In this document: positions 1 to 6,841 of the stretch, one piece after another
Layout of the letters: each line of letters begins with the position of its first letter
Position numbering within the stretch: the stretch's first letter is position 1
Assembly: GCA_902803195.1 (NCBI GenBank)
Contig: CADCOX010000321.1
Coordinates: forward strand, 1 to 13,299
Source: an uncultured Bacteroidales bacterium
Lineage (GTDB): Bacteria > Bacteroidota > Bacteroidia > Bacteroidales > Bacteroidaceae
Reading direction: 5' to 3'
DNA: 13,299 nt
Made by a program: the position numbers and the translations under genes
The notes under the pieces: generated by a model
Seen by the model: the letters and a program-made list of their open reading frames with translations, nothing else
Database searches by the model: none
What the model was told of the DNA's origin: nothing

Positions 1-312
1 GGCAATCGCTTCCGTCTCATCTCTCAGGAGGTAGAGTGCATCGAGCCCAAGCCCATGCCCAACCTCCCCGTTGCTTCCGCTCTCTGGGTACCGCAGCCCA
101 CATTCGAGATTGGTGCTGGCGCATGGATTCTCGCAGGTGGCACGCACCACAGCGCATTCTCCTACGACATCACCGAGGAGTACTGGGAAGACTTCGCTGA
201 GATGACCGGTATCGAGTATGTGAAGATCAACAAGCAGACCTGCATCAGCGAGTTCAAGCAGACCCTCCGCAACAACGAAGTCTACTTCATGCTGAACAAG
301 GCCCTGAAGTAA
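1..312 (+). CDS. araA: L-arabinose isomerase, C-terminal part (5' end outside window)
   Basis: The frame is open from base 1 and ends at TAA 310-312, giving the last 103 residues. The stretch LPVASALWVPQP...GAGAWILAGGTHHSAFSYD...EDFAEMTGIEYVKI matches the conserved C-terminal domain of bacterial L-arabinose isomerase. The HH of 'GGTHHSAFSYD' corresponds to the conserved active-site region that helps hold the catalytic metal. The enzyme converts L-arabinose to L-ribulose in the cytoplasm, the first step of isomerase-type pentose use. The gene is cut only by the window edge; its end is intact and is followed 20 bases later by a strong terminator. A sugar kinase lies about 1.7 kb downstream on the same strand and probably acts in the same pathway. 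Identification rests on recognised family sequence, not on a search. Confidence 0.92.
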   Translation, partial: GNRFRLISQEVECIEPKPMPNLPVASALWVPQPTFEIGAGAWILAGGTHHSAFSYDITEEYWEDFAEMTGIEYVKINKQTCISEFKQTLRNNEVYFMLNKALK

Positions 313-331
313 ACATCTGTTTTCACGAATA

Positions 332-364
332 GGAGCACCTGAGCTTTCGGGTGCTCCATTTTAT
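332..364 (+). terminator. Rho-independent terminator of araA
   Basis: A perfect 8-bp stem GGAGCACC (332-339) / GGTGCTCC (350-357) with a 10-base loop is followed by the T-rich tail ATTTTATT. It sits 20 bases after the araA stop codon and has the classic form of an intrinsic terminator. Confidence 0.88.
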
Positions 365-405
365 TAAAACGCCGCACATTTCATCAAAACCTTAATAGAA
401 TCTCG

Positions 406-544
406 CTTGCAGAAGAAAAGAAGTTAAGGGAAAAGGCCGCTTGCAGAAGAAAAGAAGTTAAGGGGAAAGCCCCTCTTGCAGAAGAAAAGAAGTTAAGGGA
501 AAAGCCCCTCTTGCAGAAGAAAAGAAGTTAAGGGAAAAGCCCCT
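406..544. repeat. Four tandem copies of a ~35-bp repeat
   Basis: Copies start at 406, 440, 475 and 510, each 34-35 bp. All share CTTGCAGAAGAAAAGAAG followed by TTAAGGG and a short A/C-rich end; a degenerate fifth start (CTTGC) follows at 546. The copies differ mainly at the C-rich end, so the array looks recently expanded. It lies between the araA terminator and the next gene, and no reading frame through it is convincing. The inner GAAGTTAA octamer recurs in repeats around 5135-5170 and 6974-7092, so this array belongs to a family scattered through the window. Confidence 0.9.
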
Positions 545-572
545 CCTTGCCGCCGCTCTTGCTTCGATAGCG

Positions 573-593
573 CTCGGCGATTTAGTCGCCGAG
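573..593. repeat. Short perfect inverted repeat (hairpin)
   Basis: CTCGGCGA (573-580) and TCGCCGAG (586-593) form an 8-bp stem with a 5-base loop TTTAG. It could act as a terminator or as a leader hairpin for the gene at 703, but the following tract is mixed C/T rather than a T-run, so terminator function is doubtful. Confidence 0.6.
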
Positions 594-670
594 TCCCTCC
601 TTCTCCCTCCTTCTCCCTTCTTCCCCCTCTCTTCCTCCCTCCCCCTTCTTCCCCTCAATCTCCCCCCCCT
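594..670 (+). other. Polypyrimidine tract with C8 run
   Basis: About 77 bases are almost wholly C and T on the + strand, interrupted only by an AA near 657. The tract ends in a run of eight C (662-669), 33 bases before the ATG at 703. No TAnnTTTG promoter box is seen inside it. Such a strand-biased tract can form triplex DNA, and its C-run can slip during replication. A minus-strand reading frame here gives only Arg/Gly/Glu-rich sequence and is an artefact of the bias. Confidence 0.75.
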
Positions 671-702
671 ATCCCCGCACAATCATCTATACTCACGACA
701 AC

Positions 703-1794
703 ATGAAAAAGGTCTTATTCATCATCGCCTCGCTCGCCTTTGCTTCCCTGCCTACGCTGGCGCAACAAGTGGAATACTCCGTCAGCGGTACCTACGCTAA
801 GGACGGCAGCGTCATCTATCTGAATGATCAACTGACTGAGAAATCCATCGACAGCACCCTCGTGGCCAACGGCAAGTTCTCATTTACGGGCAAAGCCGAC
901 AAGGATGCCCTGATGGCCATCTACGTGAAGGACATAAGATGGGAAACGCCGTTCTTCAACGATGGCACACCTGTGATGTTCAATGCCAACGACAGTACGC
1001 TGAAAGGCTCTCCCCTGAACGAGCGCCTGACGATGTACCAACTCGAGAACGAGGAACTCAACAGGGCCATGAGAGCTAAAATCAGTAAGTTGACCCGCGA
1101 GGAGATGCTGGCCCAAGCCGACGAACTCATGGAAGAGATCAACCAGAAGAATGACCGGGATATTGCGGTAGCCAACAGAGTCTTCAAGGAGGAGCGCAAT
1201 TCGTTGATTCCCGTGGCGTTCGCCCACCTGTACTTCTTCGATAATGGCGTTGATACCTACGACCAACTCGTCAGCGAGCAGGTGCCCTTTGCCAACCATC
1301 CCTATCTGAAGAAGGCGAAAGACGATATTGCCAACGCTCTCCAACCGAAGGATAGTCCGAAGGCTGCCTTTGTCGGTCAGCAGTACACAGACTTCGAGAT
1401 GGCAGACCCCGATGGCAAGATGCATAAAATCAGCGAACTCGTCGGCGAAGGGAAGTGGGTGCTCGTCGATTTCTGGGCTTCCTGGTGCGGACCTTGCCGT
1501 GCTGAGATGCCTAATGTGCTCGAGGCTTACAACACGTATCACGCCAAGGGATTCGAGGTCGTCGGCATCTCCTTCGACAACAACAAGAACGCTTGGCTCA
1601 AAGCCGTTGAGCAACTCAAGATGCCTTGGCTCCAACTCTCCGACCTCAAAGGTGGCGAGGGCGAAGCGGCTACGATTTATAAGGTGGACGCCATCCCCGA
1701 CAACATCCTCATCGACCCGCAGGGAAAGATTACTGACCGCGGACTGCGAGGCAAACCCCTCCACAAGCGCCTTCTGGAGATTTTCGGCGAATAA
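703..1794 (+). CDS. Secreted TlpA/ResA-like thiol-disulfide oxidoreductase (DUF4369 type)
   Basis: This 363-residue protein starts with a clear signal peptide (MKKVLFIIASLAFASLPTLAQQ, probable cut after Ala-20), so it acts in the periplasm or at the outer surface. Residues ~22-115 resemble the beta-rich DUF4369 domain of Bacteroidetes thioredoxin-like proteins, and ~115-215 is a charged helical linker. From ~222 a thioredoxin-fold AhpC/TSA-TlpA domain follows, with active site W261-C-G-P-C265 inside 'FWASWCGPCRAEMP' and the usual 'IPDNILIDPQGKI' segment with its likely cis-proline. Both cysteines are present, so a redox-active enzyme is expected, reducing or exchanging disulfides of exported proteins or cytochromes. 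ATG 703 is the natural start because the signal peptide begins there. It lies between araA and the kinase but shows no link to sugar metabolism. The family is certain; the partner is unknown. Confidence 0.92.
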   Translation: MKKVLFIIASLAFASLPTLAQQVEYSVSGTYAKDGSVIYLNDQLTEKSIDSTLVANGKFSFTGKADKDALMAIYVKDIRWETPFFNDGTPVMFNANDSTLKGSPLNERLTMYQLENEELNRAMRAKISKLTREEMLAQADELMEEINQKNDRDIAVANRVFKEERNSLIPVAFAHLYFFDNGVDTYDQLVSEQVPFANHPYLKKAKDDIANALQPKDSPKAAFVGQQYTDFEMADPDGKMHKISELVGEGKWVLVDFWASWCGPCRAEMPNVLEAYNTYHAKGFEVVGISFDNNKNAWLKAVEQLKMPWLQLSDLKGGEGEAATIYKVDAIPDNILIDPQGKITDRGLRGKPLHKRLLEIFGE

Positions 1795-1841
1795 GTGAAA
1801 GCATTTCTGCCGATTCGCATGGCAGGCCCGCTTCTGTTTCG

Positions 1842-1890
1842 CTTAAAGTAAGTGTTCAAAATGAGTCTTAAGTAAGTGCCCAAAAAGAGT
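1842..1890. repeat. Two imperfect ~25-bp direct repeats
   Basis: CTTAAAGTAAGTG (from 1842) and CTTAAGTAAGTG (from 1867) begin two adjoining copies that continue as TTCAAAATGAGT and CCCAAAAAGAGT. The second runs into TTTTT. They lie in the gap between the thioredoxin-like gene and the kinase promoter. Function is unknown; remnants of a mobile element end or binding sites are both possible. Confidence 0.6.
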
Positions 1891-1990
1891 TTTTGGAATT
1901 CTATCATCTATTTGGATGCAGATTTTTCTTTTCTCCTGAGCAACTTAGCGCGCTATGTAACTGAAGTGAAGAGGAAAAAATCATGATTTA

Positions 1991-2022
1991 TTTGGACATT
2001 CAGCGAAAATACGTTACTTTTG
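1991..2022 (+). promoter_or_regulatory. Bacteroidetes-type promoter of the FGGY kinase
   Basis: TTTG at 1991-1994 (-33 box) and TACTTTTG at 2015-2022 (-7 box, consensus TAnnTTTG) are separated by 20 bases. This is the arrangement known for the primary sigma factor of Bacteroidetes. The ATG of the kinase follows 31 bases after the -7 box. It is the best promoter match in the window and shows the kinase can be transcribed independently of araA. Confidence 0.85.
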
Positions 2023-2053
2023 CAAGCACATAACCCAAAACATAGTTTACATT

Positions 2054-3646
2054 ATGACAGAAAAACAAATTATCGAATCCGGTAAAGCCATCCTTGGCAT
2101 TGAATTTGGCTCAACACGCATCAAGGCGGTGCTCATCGACCCCGAGAACAAGCCCATCGCACAAGGCTCTCACACCTGGGAGAATCAGCTCGTCGACGGA
2201 CTCTGGACCTACTCCACAGCCGCCATCTGGTACGGCCTTCAGGACTGCTATGCCGACCTGCGCAAGAACGTCCTCAAGGAGTACGACTGCGAGATTGAGA
2301 CACTTGCCGCCATCGGCTTCTCAGCGATGATGCACGGCTACATGCCCTTCAACGCTGCTGGCGAAATCATGGTACCCTTCCGCACTTGGCGCAACACCAA
2401 CACCGGCAAGGCTGCTGCTGAGCTCAGCGAACTCTTCAACTACAACATCCCCCTCCGTTGGAGCATCTCGCACCTCTACGAGGCTATCCTCGACAACGAG
2501 GAGCACGTCGCCGACATCACCTTCCTCACCACCCTCGCAGGCTATGTCCACTGGCAGGTCACAGGGCAGAAGGTGCTGGGCGTAGGCGATGCCTCAGGTA
2601 TGATTCCCGTTGACCCCGCCACCAAGACCTACGATGCCGCGATGGTCGAGAAGTTCGACAACCTCATCGCTCCCCGTGGTTTCTCTTGGAAATTGCTTGA
2701 CATCCTTCCCAAGGTACTCGTAGCTGGCGAGAACGCAGGTTTCCTCACCCCCGAAGGCGCCCTCAAGCTCGATGTCAGCGGTCACCTCAAACCCGGTATC
2801 CCCGTATGTCCTCCCGAGGGCGACGCAGGAACAGGTATGGCTGCCACAAACGCCGTACGTCAGCGCACAGGTAATGTCAGCGCAGGAACCTCTTCCTTCT
2901 CCATGATTGTCCTCGAGAAGCCGCTTACCAAGCCCTACGAAGTCCTCGACATGGTCACCACCCCCGATGGCTCGCTCGTAGCTATGGTCCACTGCAACAA
3001 CTGCACCAGCGAAATCAACGCGTGGGTCAAGCTCTTCAAGGAATATCAGGAGGCACTCGGCATCAAGCAGAGCACCATGGACCTCTACTCCACCATCTTC
3101 AACATCGGCGCTCAGGGCGATCCCGACTGCGGCGGTTTGATGGCTTACAACTACGTCTCTGGCGAGCCTGTCACGGGCCTCATGGACGGACGTCCCCTCT
3201 TCGTACGCTCTGCCAACGACAAGTTCACCCTGGCCAACTTCGTCCGTGCCCAGCTCTACGGAGCCATCGGTGTGCTCAAGATTGGTAACGACATCCTCTT
3301 CAACGAGGAGCACGTCAAGGTGGACCGCATCATGGGTCATGGCGGTTATTTCACCACGCCCAAGGTAGGTCAGCAGATGCTCGCAGCAGCCCTCAACTCG
3401 CCCATCTCCGTCATGGAGACAGCAGGCGAAGGTGGTGCTTGGGGTATCGCCCTCCTCGCAGGCTTTATGGTCAACAACCCCCAGAAGCTCGCTCTCCCCG
3501 ACTATCTCGACCAAGTGGTCTTCGCCGGCAACACGGGTGTCGAAGTAGCTCCCGCCCCCGCCGATGTCGAAGGCTTCAATCGTTACATCGAGAACTACAA
3601 GGCCGCCCTCCCCGTCGAGAAAGCCGCCGTTGAGTTCAAGAAGTAA
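2054..3646 (+). CDS. FGGY-family carbohydrate kinase (probable L-ribulokinase or xylulokinase)
   Basis: The 530-residue protein has the two-lobed ATPase layout of FGGY sugar kinases, at the usual length for the family. The N-terminal phosphate-binding motif is 'GIEFGSTRIKAV' (15-26), and the second phosphate motif is 'GNVSAGTSSFSMIV' at ~273-286. The C-terminal adenosine region contains 'GHGGYFTTP' and 'ETAGEGGAWGIALLAGF' (~435-475). It phosphorylates a pentulose with ATP in the cytoplasm. Because L-arabinose isomerase lies upstream on the same strand, L-ribulose is the likeliest substrate (an AraB role), but relatives are often labelled xylulokinase, so no symbol is given. Position 17 is Glu where many family members have Asp; this may be a subfamily feature. 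It has its own promoter and tandem terminators, so it forms a single-gene transcription unit. Confidence 0.9.
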   Translation: MTEKQIIESGKAILGIEFGSTRIKAVLIDPENKPIAQGSHTWENQLVDGLWTYSTAAIWYGLQDCYADLRKNVLKEYDCEIETLAAIGFSAMMHGYMPFNAAGEIMVPFRTWRNTNTGKAAAELSELFNYNIPLRWSISHLYEAILDNEEHVADITFLTTLAGYVHWQVTGQKVLGVGDASGMIPVDPATKTYDAAMVEKFDNLIAPRGFSWKLLDILPKVLVAGENAGFLTPEGALKLDVSGHLKPGIPVCPPEGDAGTGMAATNAVRQRTGNVSAGTSSFSMIVLEKPLTKPYEVLDMVTTPDGSLVAMVHCNNCTSEINAWVKLFKEYQEALGIKQSTMDLYSTIFNIGAQGDPDCGGLMAYNYVSGEPVTGLMDGRPLFVRSANDKFTLANFVRAQLYGAIGVLKIGNDILFNEEHVKVDRIMGHGGYFTTPKVGQQMLAAALNSPISVMETAGEGGAWGIALLAGFMVNNPQKLALPDYLDQVVFAGNTGVEVAPAPADVEGFNRYIENYKAALPVEKAAVEFKK

Positions 3647-3671
3647 TCAGCCCCCCCATCACTTCACCCCT

Positions 3672-3709
3672 CATCAGCCGTGAGCCTCTCCGCTTGCGGC
3701 TGTTTTCGT
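3672..3709 (+). terminator. First of three tandem terminator-like hairpins after the kinase
   Basis: CAGCCG (3675-3680) pairs with CGGCTG (3697-3702) around a loop that can itself pair AGC/GCT. The hairpin is followed at once by TTTTCGTTTTT. It begins 29 bases after the kinase stop codon and is the likely main transcription stop. Confidence 0.7.
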
Positions 3710-3825
3710 TTTTCTCAGACTCCACCCTCATCAGCTGTGAGCCTCTCCGCTTGCGGCTGTTTTTCTCAGGCTTCACCCCCTCCATCAGCCGTGAGCCCCT
3801 CCGCTTGCGGCTGATTTCGTTTTCT
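3672..3825 (+). repeat. Three tandem copies of a ~55-bp hairpin unit
   Basis: Near-identical 31-base hairpin segments lie at 3672-3702, 3729-3759 and 3783-3813 (spacing 57 and 54), each followed by a T-rich tail. The shared core is CATCAGCCGTGAGCC...CCGCTTGCGGCTG. In copy 2 the left arm reads CAGCTG, which replaces a C-G pair with a T-G wobble, so the hairpin is kept. Triplication of a terminator-like unit would give very tight insulation between the sugar kinase and the island to the right. A minus-strand frame across it yields a repetitive Arg-rich peptide and is not a gene. Confidence 0.85.
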
Positions 3826-3877
3826 ACGTATTGCCAAGTGCCTTGATGGGAAAGAAAGAGCCCAAAATGAGCCTCCT

Positions 3878-4009
3878 CGCAACGTATATACTCACGCGTC
3901 TGCACATATATACGTATCGGCCTGAGCGAATATACGTGCAAGGCTGAGCGAATATACGTGTGAGGCTGAGCGTATATACGTACAAGGCTTCGCGAATATA
4001 GGTGCAGAG
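3878..4009. repeat. Iteron-like array: six tandem 22-bp repeats
   Basis: Units start at 3878, 3900, 3922, 3944, 3966 and 3988 with exact 22-bp spacing. The three central units are best conserved, as CTGAGCG(A/T)ATATACGT followed by a variable CAAGG-like end; the outer ones are degenerate. The shared core is TATACGT. A period of 22 bp, about two helical turns, places every core on the same face of DNA, as in plasmid iterons. The array starts 45 bp beyond the end of the primase gene, so an origin or a Rep-protein binding array is a reasonable inference. No DnaA box or clear AT-rich melting region was confirmed nearby. Confidence 0.8.
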
Positions 4010-4053
4010 CAGAAGGTAAGAATCAAATCAAGCGAGTAGATGGAGGCGAGTGT

Positions 4054-5079
4054 TTATCCCTTGTAGAAAGCGCGATAGTCATGCCAGGTTCGGCATCGAC
4101 AATGAGCATGAAAGCAATTATAGCCTATAGCCCCATTGGAATAGCGGAAGATGGCGCTTTCGGCATAGCTATGGCCAGACGTATGCAGTTCTTCCCAAGG
4201 GCAACGGACGAGATACTGAAGGCCTCCTCGCTGCGGTCGTACCTCGTAGGCAATGCCATGCTCGCGAAGGAATCCGTCGAGGTCAAAAGGCGGCAAGTCA
4301 TTGGCCTCCAGCGGGCTCATCACGTGCTTCAGCAGCTGGCGTAGCATCCCTGGACGAGGTTCCAAGGGAAGGACGCCAAGAGCGAGATTCCCGATGGACA
4401 ATTGATTGTTGGAAGGAGTCTCAAGGACATCCTCATAGACCTCTGTCTCGGTCTTCCATATAGGCGCAGGGACATAGCTGACAAAGCGCTTCGAGGCGAT
4501 ATTGCTGGGCGCTGTGTCGAGGACAAGTCCTTGGAGGACAGTCTCTTCGGCATCGCCTTCCTGACGGAAGTGCACCTTCATTTGTGCGAACTCGCGCACT
4601 AGGGCATCGAAATGTTGTTTATGTTTCTCAGGGGCGCGGACGGGAATGAGCGCATAGATGCCAAGCGCGCTGACAGAGAGTCCCGCGTAGGCGACGTAAG
4701 GCAGACGTCCTATCTCGCGCTTCAACGCCTCCCAATCATGGACCGCAGGGTTGTCGGCTGCGTCTATGTCAATGGAAATGACCCCATTGCGCTCTGCGAT
4801 GTTGTATTGTCCGATGCCTCCTGCGGCCACACCCGAGATGATGCCTGCGGGCAGTTTGTCCTTCAGCTGACGCACGCGTTCCTTCTTCAGCAGCTTCGCC
4901 TCAAGTGTCGGGCAGAGCGACCTGATGGCCGTTATCTGCTCCACGAAAAGCCGTTGGTAGGCAGGGGCGAGGAAATCACCGATGGCGACGGTGCGAATGT
5001 TTTCGCTATTTTGCTCTTTAGCCGTGAGGATTACTTTACTCAGCCATGTCATTGGCCGACTGAAAATGTTTGTTGTCAT
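4054..5079 (-). CDS. BT4734-like (AEP/PrimPol-type) primase with C-terminal Cys/His cluster
   Basis: This 341-residue protein resembles the BT4734/'VirE N-terminal' family of Bacteroidales mobile elements, which is related to archaeo-eukaryotic primases. After a helical N-terminus comes 'KLPAGIISGV' (~75-83), the usual lead into the catalytic core. 'VISIDIDAADNP' (100-111) carries the acidic pair D104/D106 expected to bind metal. 'GLSVSALGIYALIPV' (133-147) and 'SKRFVSYVPAPIW' (196-208) match later conserved blocks. The C-terminus has C293-PWEELH299 and C322-FHAHC327, a likely zinc-binding module like those seen in phage and plasmid primases. The usual fused helicase domain is absent; the separate ATPase gene upstream probably supplies it. 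The start is ATG (5079-5077). An iteron-like array follows the stop codon. The role in priming replication of an element is inferred from family and context. Confidence 0.75.
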   Translation of the reverse strand: MTTNIFSRPMTWLSKVILTAKEQNSENIRTVAIGDFLAPAYQRLFVEQITAIRSLCPTLEAKLLKKERVRQLKDKLPAGIISGVAAGGIGQYNIAERNGVISIDIDAADNPAVHDWEALKREIGRLPYVAYAGLSVSALGIYALIPVRAPEKHKQHFDALVREFAQMKVHFRQEGDAEETVLQGLVLDTAPSNIASKRFVSYVPAPIWKTETEVYEDVLETPSNNQLSIGNLALGVLPLEPRPGMLRQLLKHVMSPLEANDLPPFDLDGFLREHGIAYEVRPQRGGLQYLVRCPWEELHTSGHSYAESAIFRYSNGAIGYNCFHAHCRCRTWHDYRAFYKG

Positions 5080-5112
5080 AGGGGAATAAAGTGTTTAATT
5101 GTGTAGTTTAGG

Positions 5113-5228
5113 TTTCGCAAGCTCCGCTTGCTCGGGAAGTTAAGGAACGAAGAAGTTAAGAAGTTAAGACGAATGCTTTTGTCTACTGCTATTCAACCAT
5201 GGGTAGCAACCTGTAAGAGTATCGTCTT
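5113..5228. repeat. Dispersed palindromic element, copy 1
   Basis: The order is TTTCGCAAGCTCCG (5113-5126), then octamers GAAGTTAA ending in GACGA (5152-5172), then a 49-bp core (5173-5221) containing TGCTATTCAACCATGGGTA, then TCGTCTT (5222-5228). A second copy lies at 6952-7064. Its left flank and left arm are in the same orientation, but its core is reversed. The element lies 34 bp upstream of the primase start. No gene is visible in it. Confidence 0.8.
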
Positions 5229-5241
5229 CGCTCGAGCTTGC

Positions 5242-5433
5242 TCGCTTGACACTTCAAGCGCTCGGCCCTACGGGACGCTTCGCTCTGCGAAGGACTTCTG
5301 CCCGAAGGTCGAGCGAAGCGATAACTTCTTCGCTCGACCTTTGGTCGCTTGATACTTCAAGCGCTCGGCCCTACGGGACGCTTCGCTCTGCGAAGAACTT
5401 CTGCCCGAAGGGCGAGCGAAGCGATAACTTCTT
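5242..5433. repeat. Two 89-bp direct repeats, 103-bp period
   Basis: Segments 5242-5330 and 5345-5433 match at all but about three positions. Each is packed with small inverted repeats such as CTTCGCTCTGCGAAG. The junction between copies forms a very strong hairpin: 5305-5318 pairs perfectly over 14 bp with 5328-5341, around a 9-base loop. In frame-shifted form both strands remain open for ~70 codons, but the peptides are low quality and repeat-derived. The region separates the ATPase and primase genes. Together with element copy 1 and the hairpin at 5488 it fills this ~525-bp gap, and no gene is seen. Confidence 0.85.
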
Positions 5434-5487
5434 TATCTTCTCCATCACATCCGAAACTTGAATAATTGATTAAAAAATGATTAGTTT

Positions 5488-5528
5488 AGTGTACGCCCGC
5501 CCTTATACAGATAGGCGGGCGTTACACT
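5488..5528 (-). terminator. GC-rich hairpin downstream of the ATPase gene, possible terminator
   Basis: AGTGTACGCCCGCC (5488-5501) pairs with GGCGGGCGTTACACT (5514-5528) with one bulged base and a 12-base loop. On the - strand it lies ~80 bases past the ATPase stop and is followed, about 10 bases on, by a T-run (ATTTTTTAA), so it could end the ATPase transcript. The distance to the T-run makes this only moderately convincing. A weaker pair AGTGTAA (5572-5578) / TTACACT (5595-5601) lies even closer to the stop codon. Confidence 0.5.
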
Positions 5529-5605
5529 CTTTAGATAGAGGTAGGTATAGGAATATAGAATTGGTTCAATTAGTGTAAATCACTATATGTATAGTTACAC
5601 TTGTA

Positions 5606-6757
5606 CTAATCGCCAAACTCCATTTCCATGTCCTCGGCATCGTCGTTCCGAGCAAACCGCCAGATGGAAATCCGCCCTTGTGGCGTGCTCTCGAGGATGC
5701 CGAACTGCTTGCACATGCGCAGGAAGTTCTCGGCAGTGGACTTGCTGGGATGATGGTCTTTGCTCATCACCCACTGAATCAGCTCCTTGTGGGTACAAGG
5801 TAGCGGCGCTCCGTCCAGCGACATGATGCATTCTTTTCGCTTCAAGTCCTCTGTGGTAATCGTGATGTCGTCATCTCCCACAACTTCCAGCTGGCCGTAG
5901 GGGTCGCCCATGGGGCAGCTGATGCGGAATCGGAAGCGTGGCACCTCTGCACCGCGCCCCTCATGGCAGACCTCGAAGTAGCCGTCCTTCTTCTTCAGGA
6001 CGAAGCAATCGGTGAACTTCTTGTTGGCCTGCGTGCCTGCCCAACCGCCAATTTTTCTGCTGCCATAGTTGAGATGGAGCATGCCGAGGACAGCGCAGTC
6101 GTAGTCGCAGGCCAGGCGGTCGAGATAGCGCATCAGTTCGCGCGCCTCTGCCTCGTCATTGATACTCTTCAGCATGTCGGCGATGCCGTCTACGATGAGC
6201 AGCTCGGGGCGATAACGCTTGACAGCCTCTTCGAGCAATAGCCATTGAACGCGCACGCTCGTCCGACAACCATCCTGTTGGACTGCCACCTCATCGACGC
6301 AGTCGATTTCCTTGAAACTCAGTACGTTGATGCCATGCTCAGACCACTGCTCACCGTAGTCGTAGCCCGACGTCTTCATCGCCCTGCGCAGCGTCCGACG
6401 AGCATCCTTGTAAGGCTGTTCCGTGTCGACGACAAGAACCTTGACAGCATCTTGCGTGCACCTGATGAACCCACTTAGCACTTGCCCGTTCTTGGCCGCA
6501 CAGGCCGCCATCAGCAGCGCAGAGAAGTTAGTTTTGCCCGACTTCTTTTGCGCCGCGATGATGTTGACCGTCTGACGTGAGAGCACCTCTACGTCGCCGA
6601 CCTTGAACAGCCCTTGAGGCTCCTCTTCGTCGGCCACATTCAGTATCTCCATGGCATCCAACAGTCTTGTGACCTCTTCCGCGTTCAGCTTTTTGCTTAC
6701 TTGCGCTGCCTCCTTTGCGTTTTGGGGTGATACCCCATTTTCGATAATCTTTTCCAA
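5606..6757 (-). CDS. RepA-like RecA-fold ATPase (probable replicative helicase of a mobile element)
   Basis: The 383-residue protein has a Walker A motif A69-QKKSGKT76 and a Walker B motif LLIVD with D190. It also has an acidic 'VDTEQ' (110-114) after the first strand, and a 'HLNYGSRKIGGWAGT' segment (228-242) resembling the sensor region of hexameric RepA/DnaB/KaiC-type ATPases. Residues ~325-375 look like a winged-helix DNA-binding tail. An ATP-driven DNA helicase or loader acting with the primase gene downstream is the best reading. The start codon is TTG (6757-6755): no in-frame ATG exists between it and an upstream TAG, although the frame stays open for 23 codons before the TTG, so the true N-terminus is uncertain. 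A -7 promoter box lies ~85 bases upstream. The gene is separated from the primase by a repeat-filled gap, so co-transcription is not assured. Confidence 0.8.
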   Translation of the reverse strand: MEKIIENGVSPQNAKEAAQVSKKLNAEEVTRLLDAMEILNVADEEEPQGLFKVGDVEVLSRQTVNIIAAQKKSGKTNFSALLMAACAAKNGQVLSGFIRCTQDAVKVLVVDTEQPYKDARRTLRRAMKTSGYDYGEQWSEHGINVLSFKEIDCVDEVAVQQDGCRTSVRVQWLLLEEAVKRYRPELLIVDGIADMLKSINDEAEARELMRYLDRLACDYDCAVLGMLHLNYGSRKIGGWAGTQANKKFTDCFVLKKKDGYFEVCHEGRGAEVPRFRFRISCPMGDPYGQLEVVGDDDITITTEDLKRKECIMSLDGAPLPCTHKELIQWVMSKDHHPSKSTAENFLRMCKQFGILESTPQGRISIWRFARNDDAEDMEMEFGD

Positions 6758-6841
6758 TCTTGAATAGTTTGTTTTAATGGAAAGCGTGGACTCGCGCGTT
6801 AAGACCGGTCGTGCGCTGCGCCACTATCGAATCCGATATTA

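Noticed and set aside
458..682. Small - strand Arg/Gly/Glu-rich frame before the thiol-disulfide gene
   Set aside because: Produced by the purine-rich complement of the polypyrimidine tract.
880..1764. Long - strand open frame (294 codons) across the thiol-disulfide gene
   Set aside because: It is antisense to a gene with clear domains and signal peptide, and its peptide shows no family features; it results from codon bias.
1807..1825. Short hairpin CTGCC/GGCAG as terminator of the thiol-disulfide gene
   Set aside because: Only a 5-bp stem, and no T-run follows.
2594..3514. Long - strand open frame across the FGGY kinase
   Set aside because: Antisense shadow of a well-recognised kinase; composition reflects reversed codons.
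3636..3941. - strand frame with repeated Arg-Lys-Arg-Arg-Gly-Ser segments
   Set aside because: The repeats are the three terminator-like hairpins read backwards; nothing suggests a protein.
3878..4009. CRISPR array
   Set aside because: Units are directly adjoining at 22 bp with no unique spacers of uniform size, and no cas gene is present; tandem or iteron repeats fit better.
5128..5461. Overlapping + strand frames in the 103-bp repeats
   Set aside because: Low-complexity products of the direct repeat and hairpins, with no start context or family similarity.
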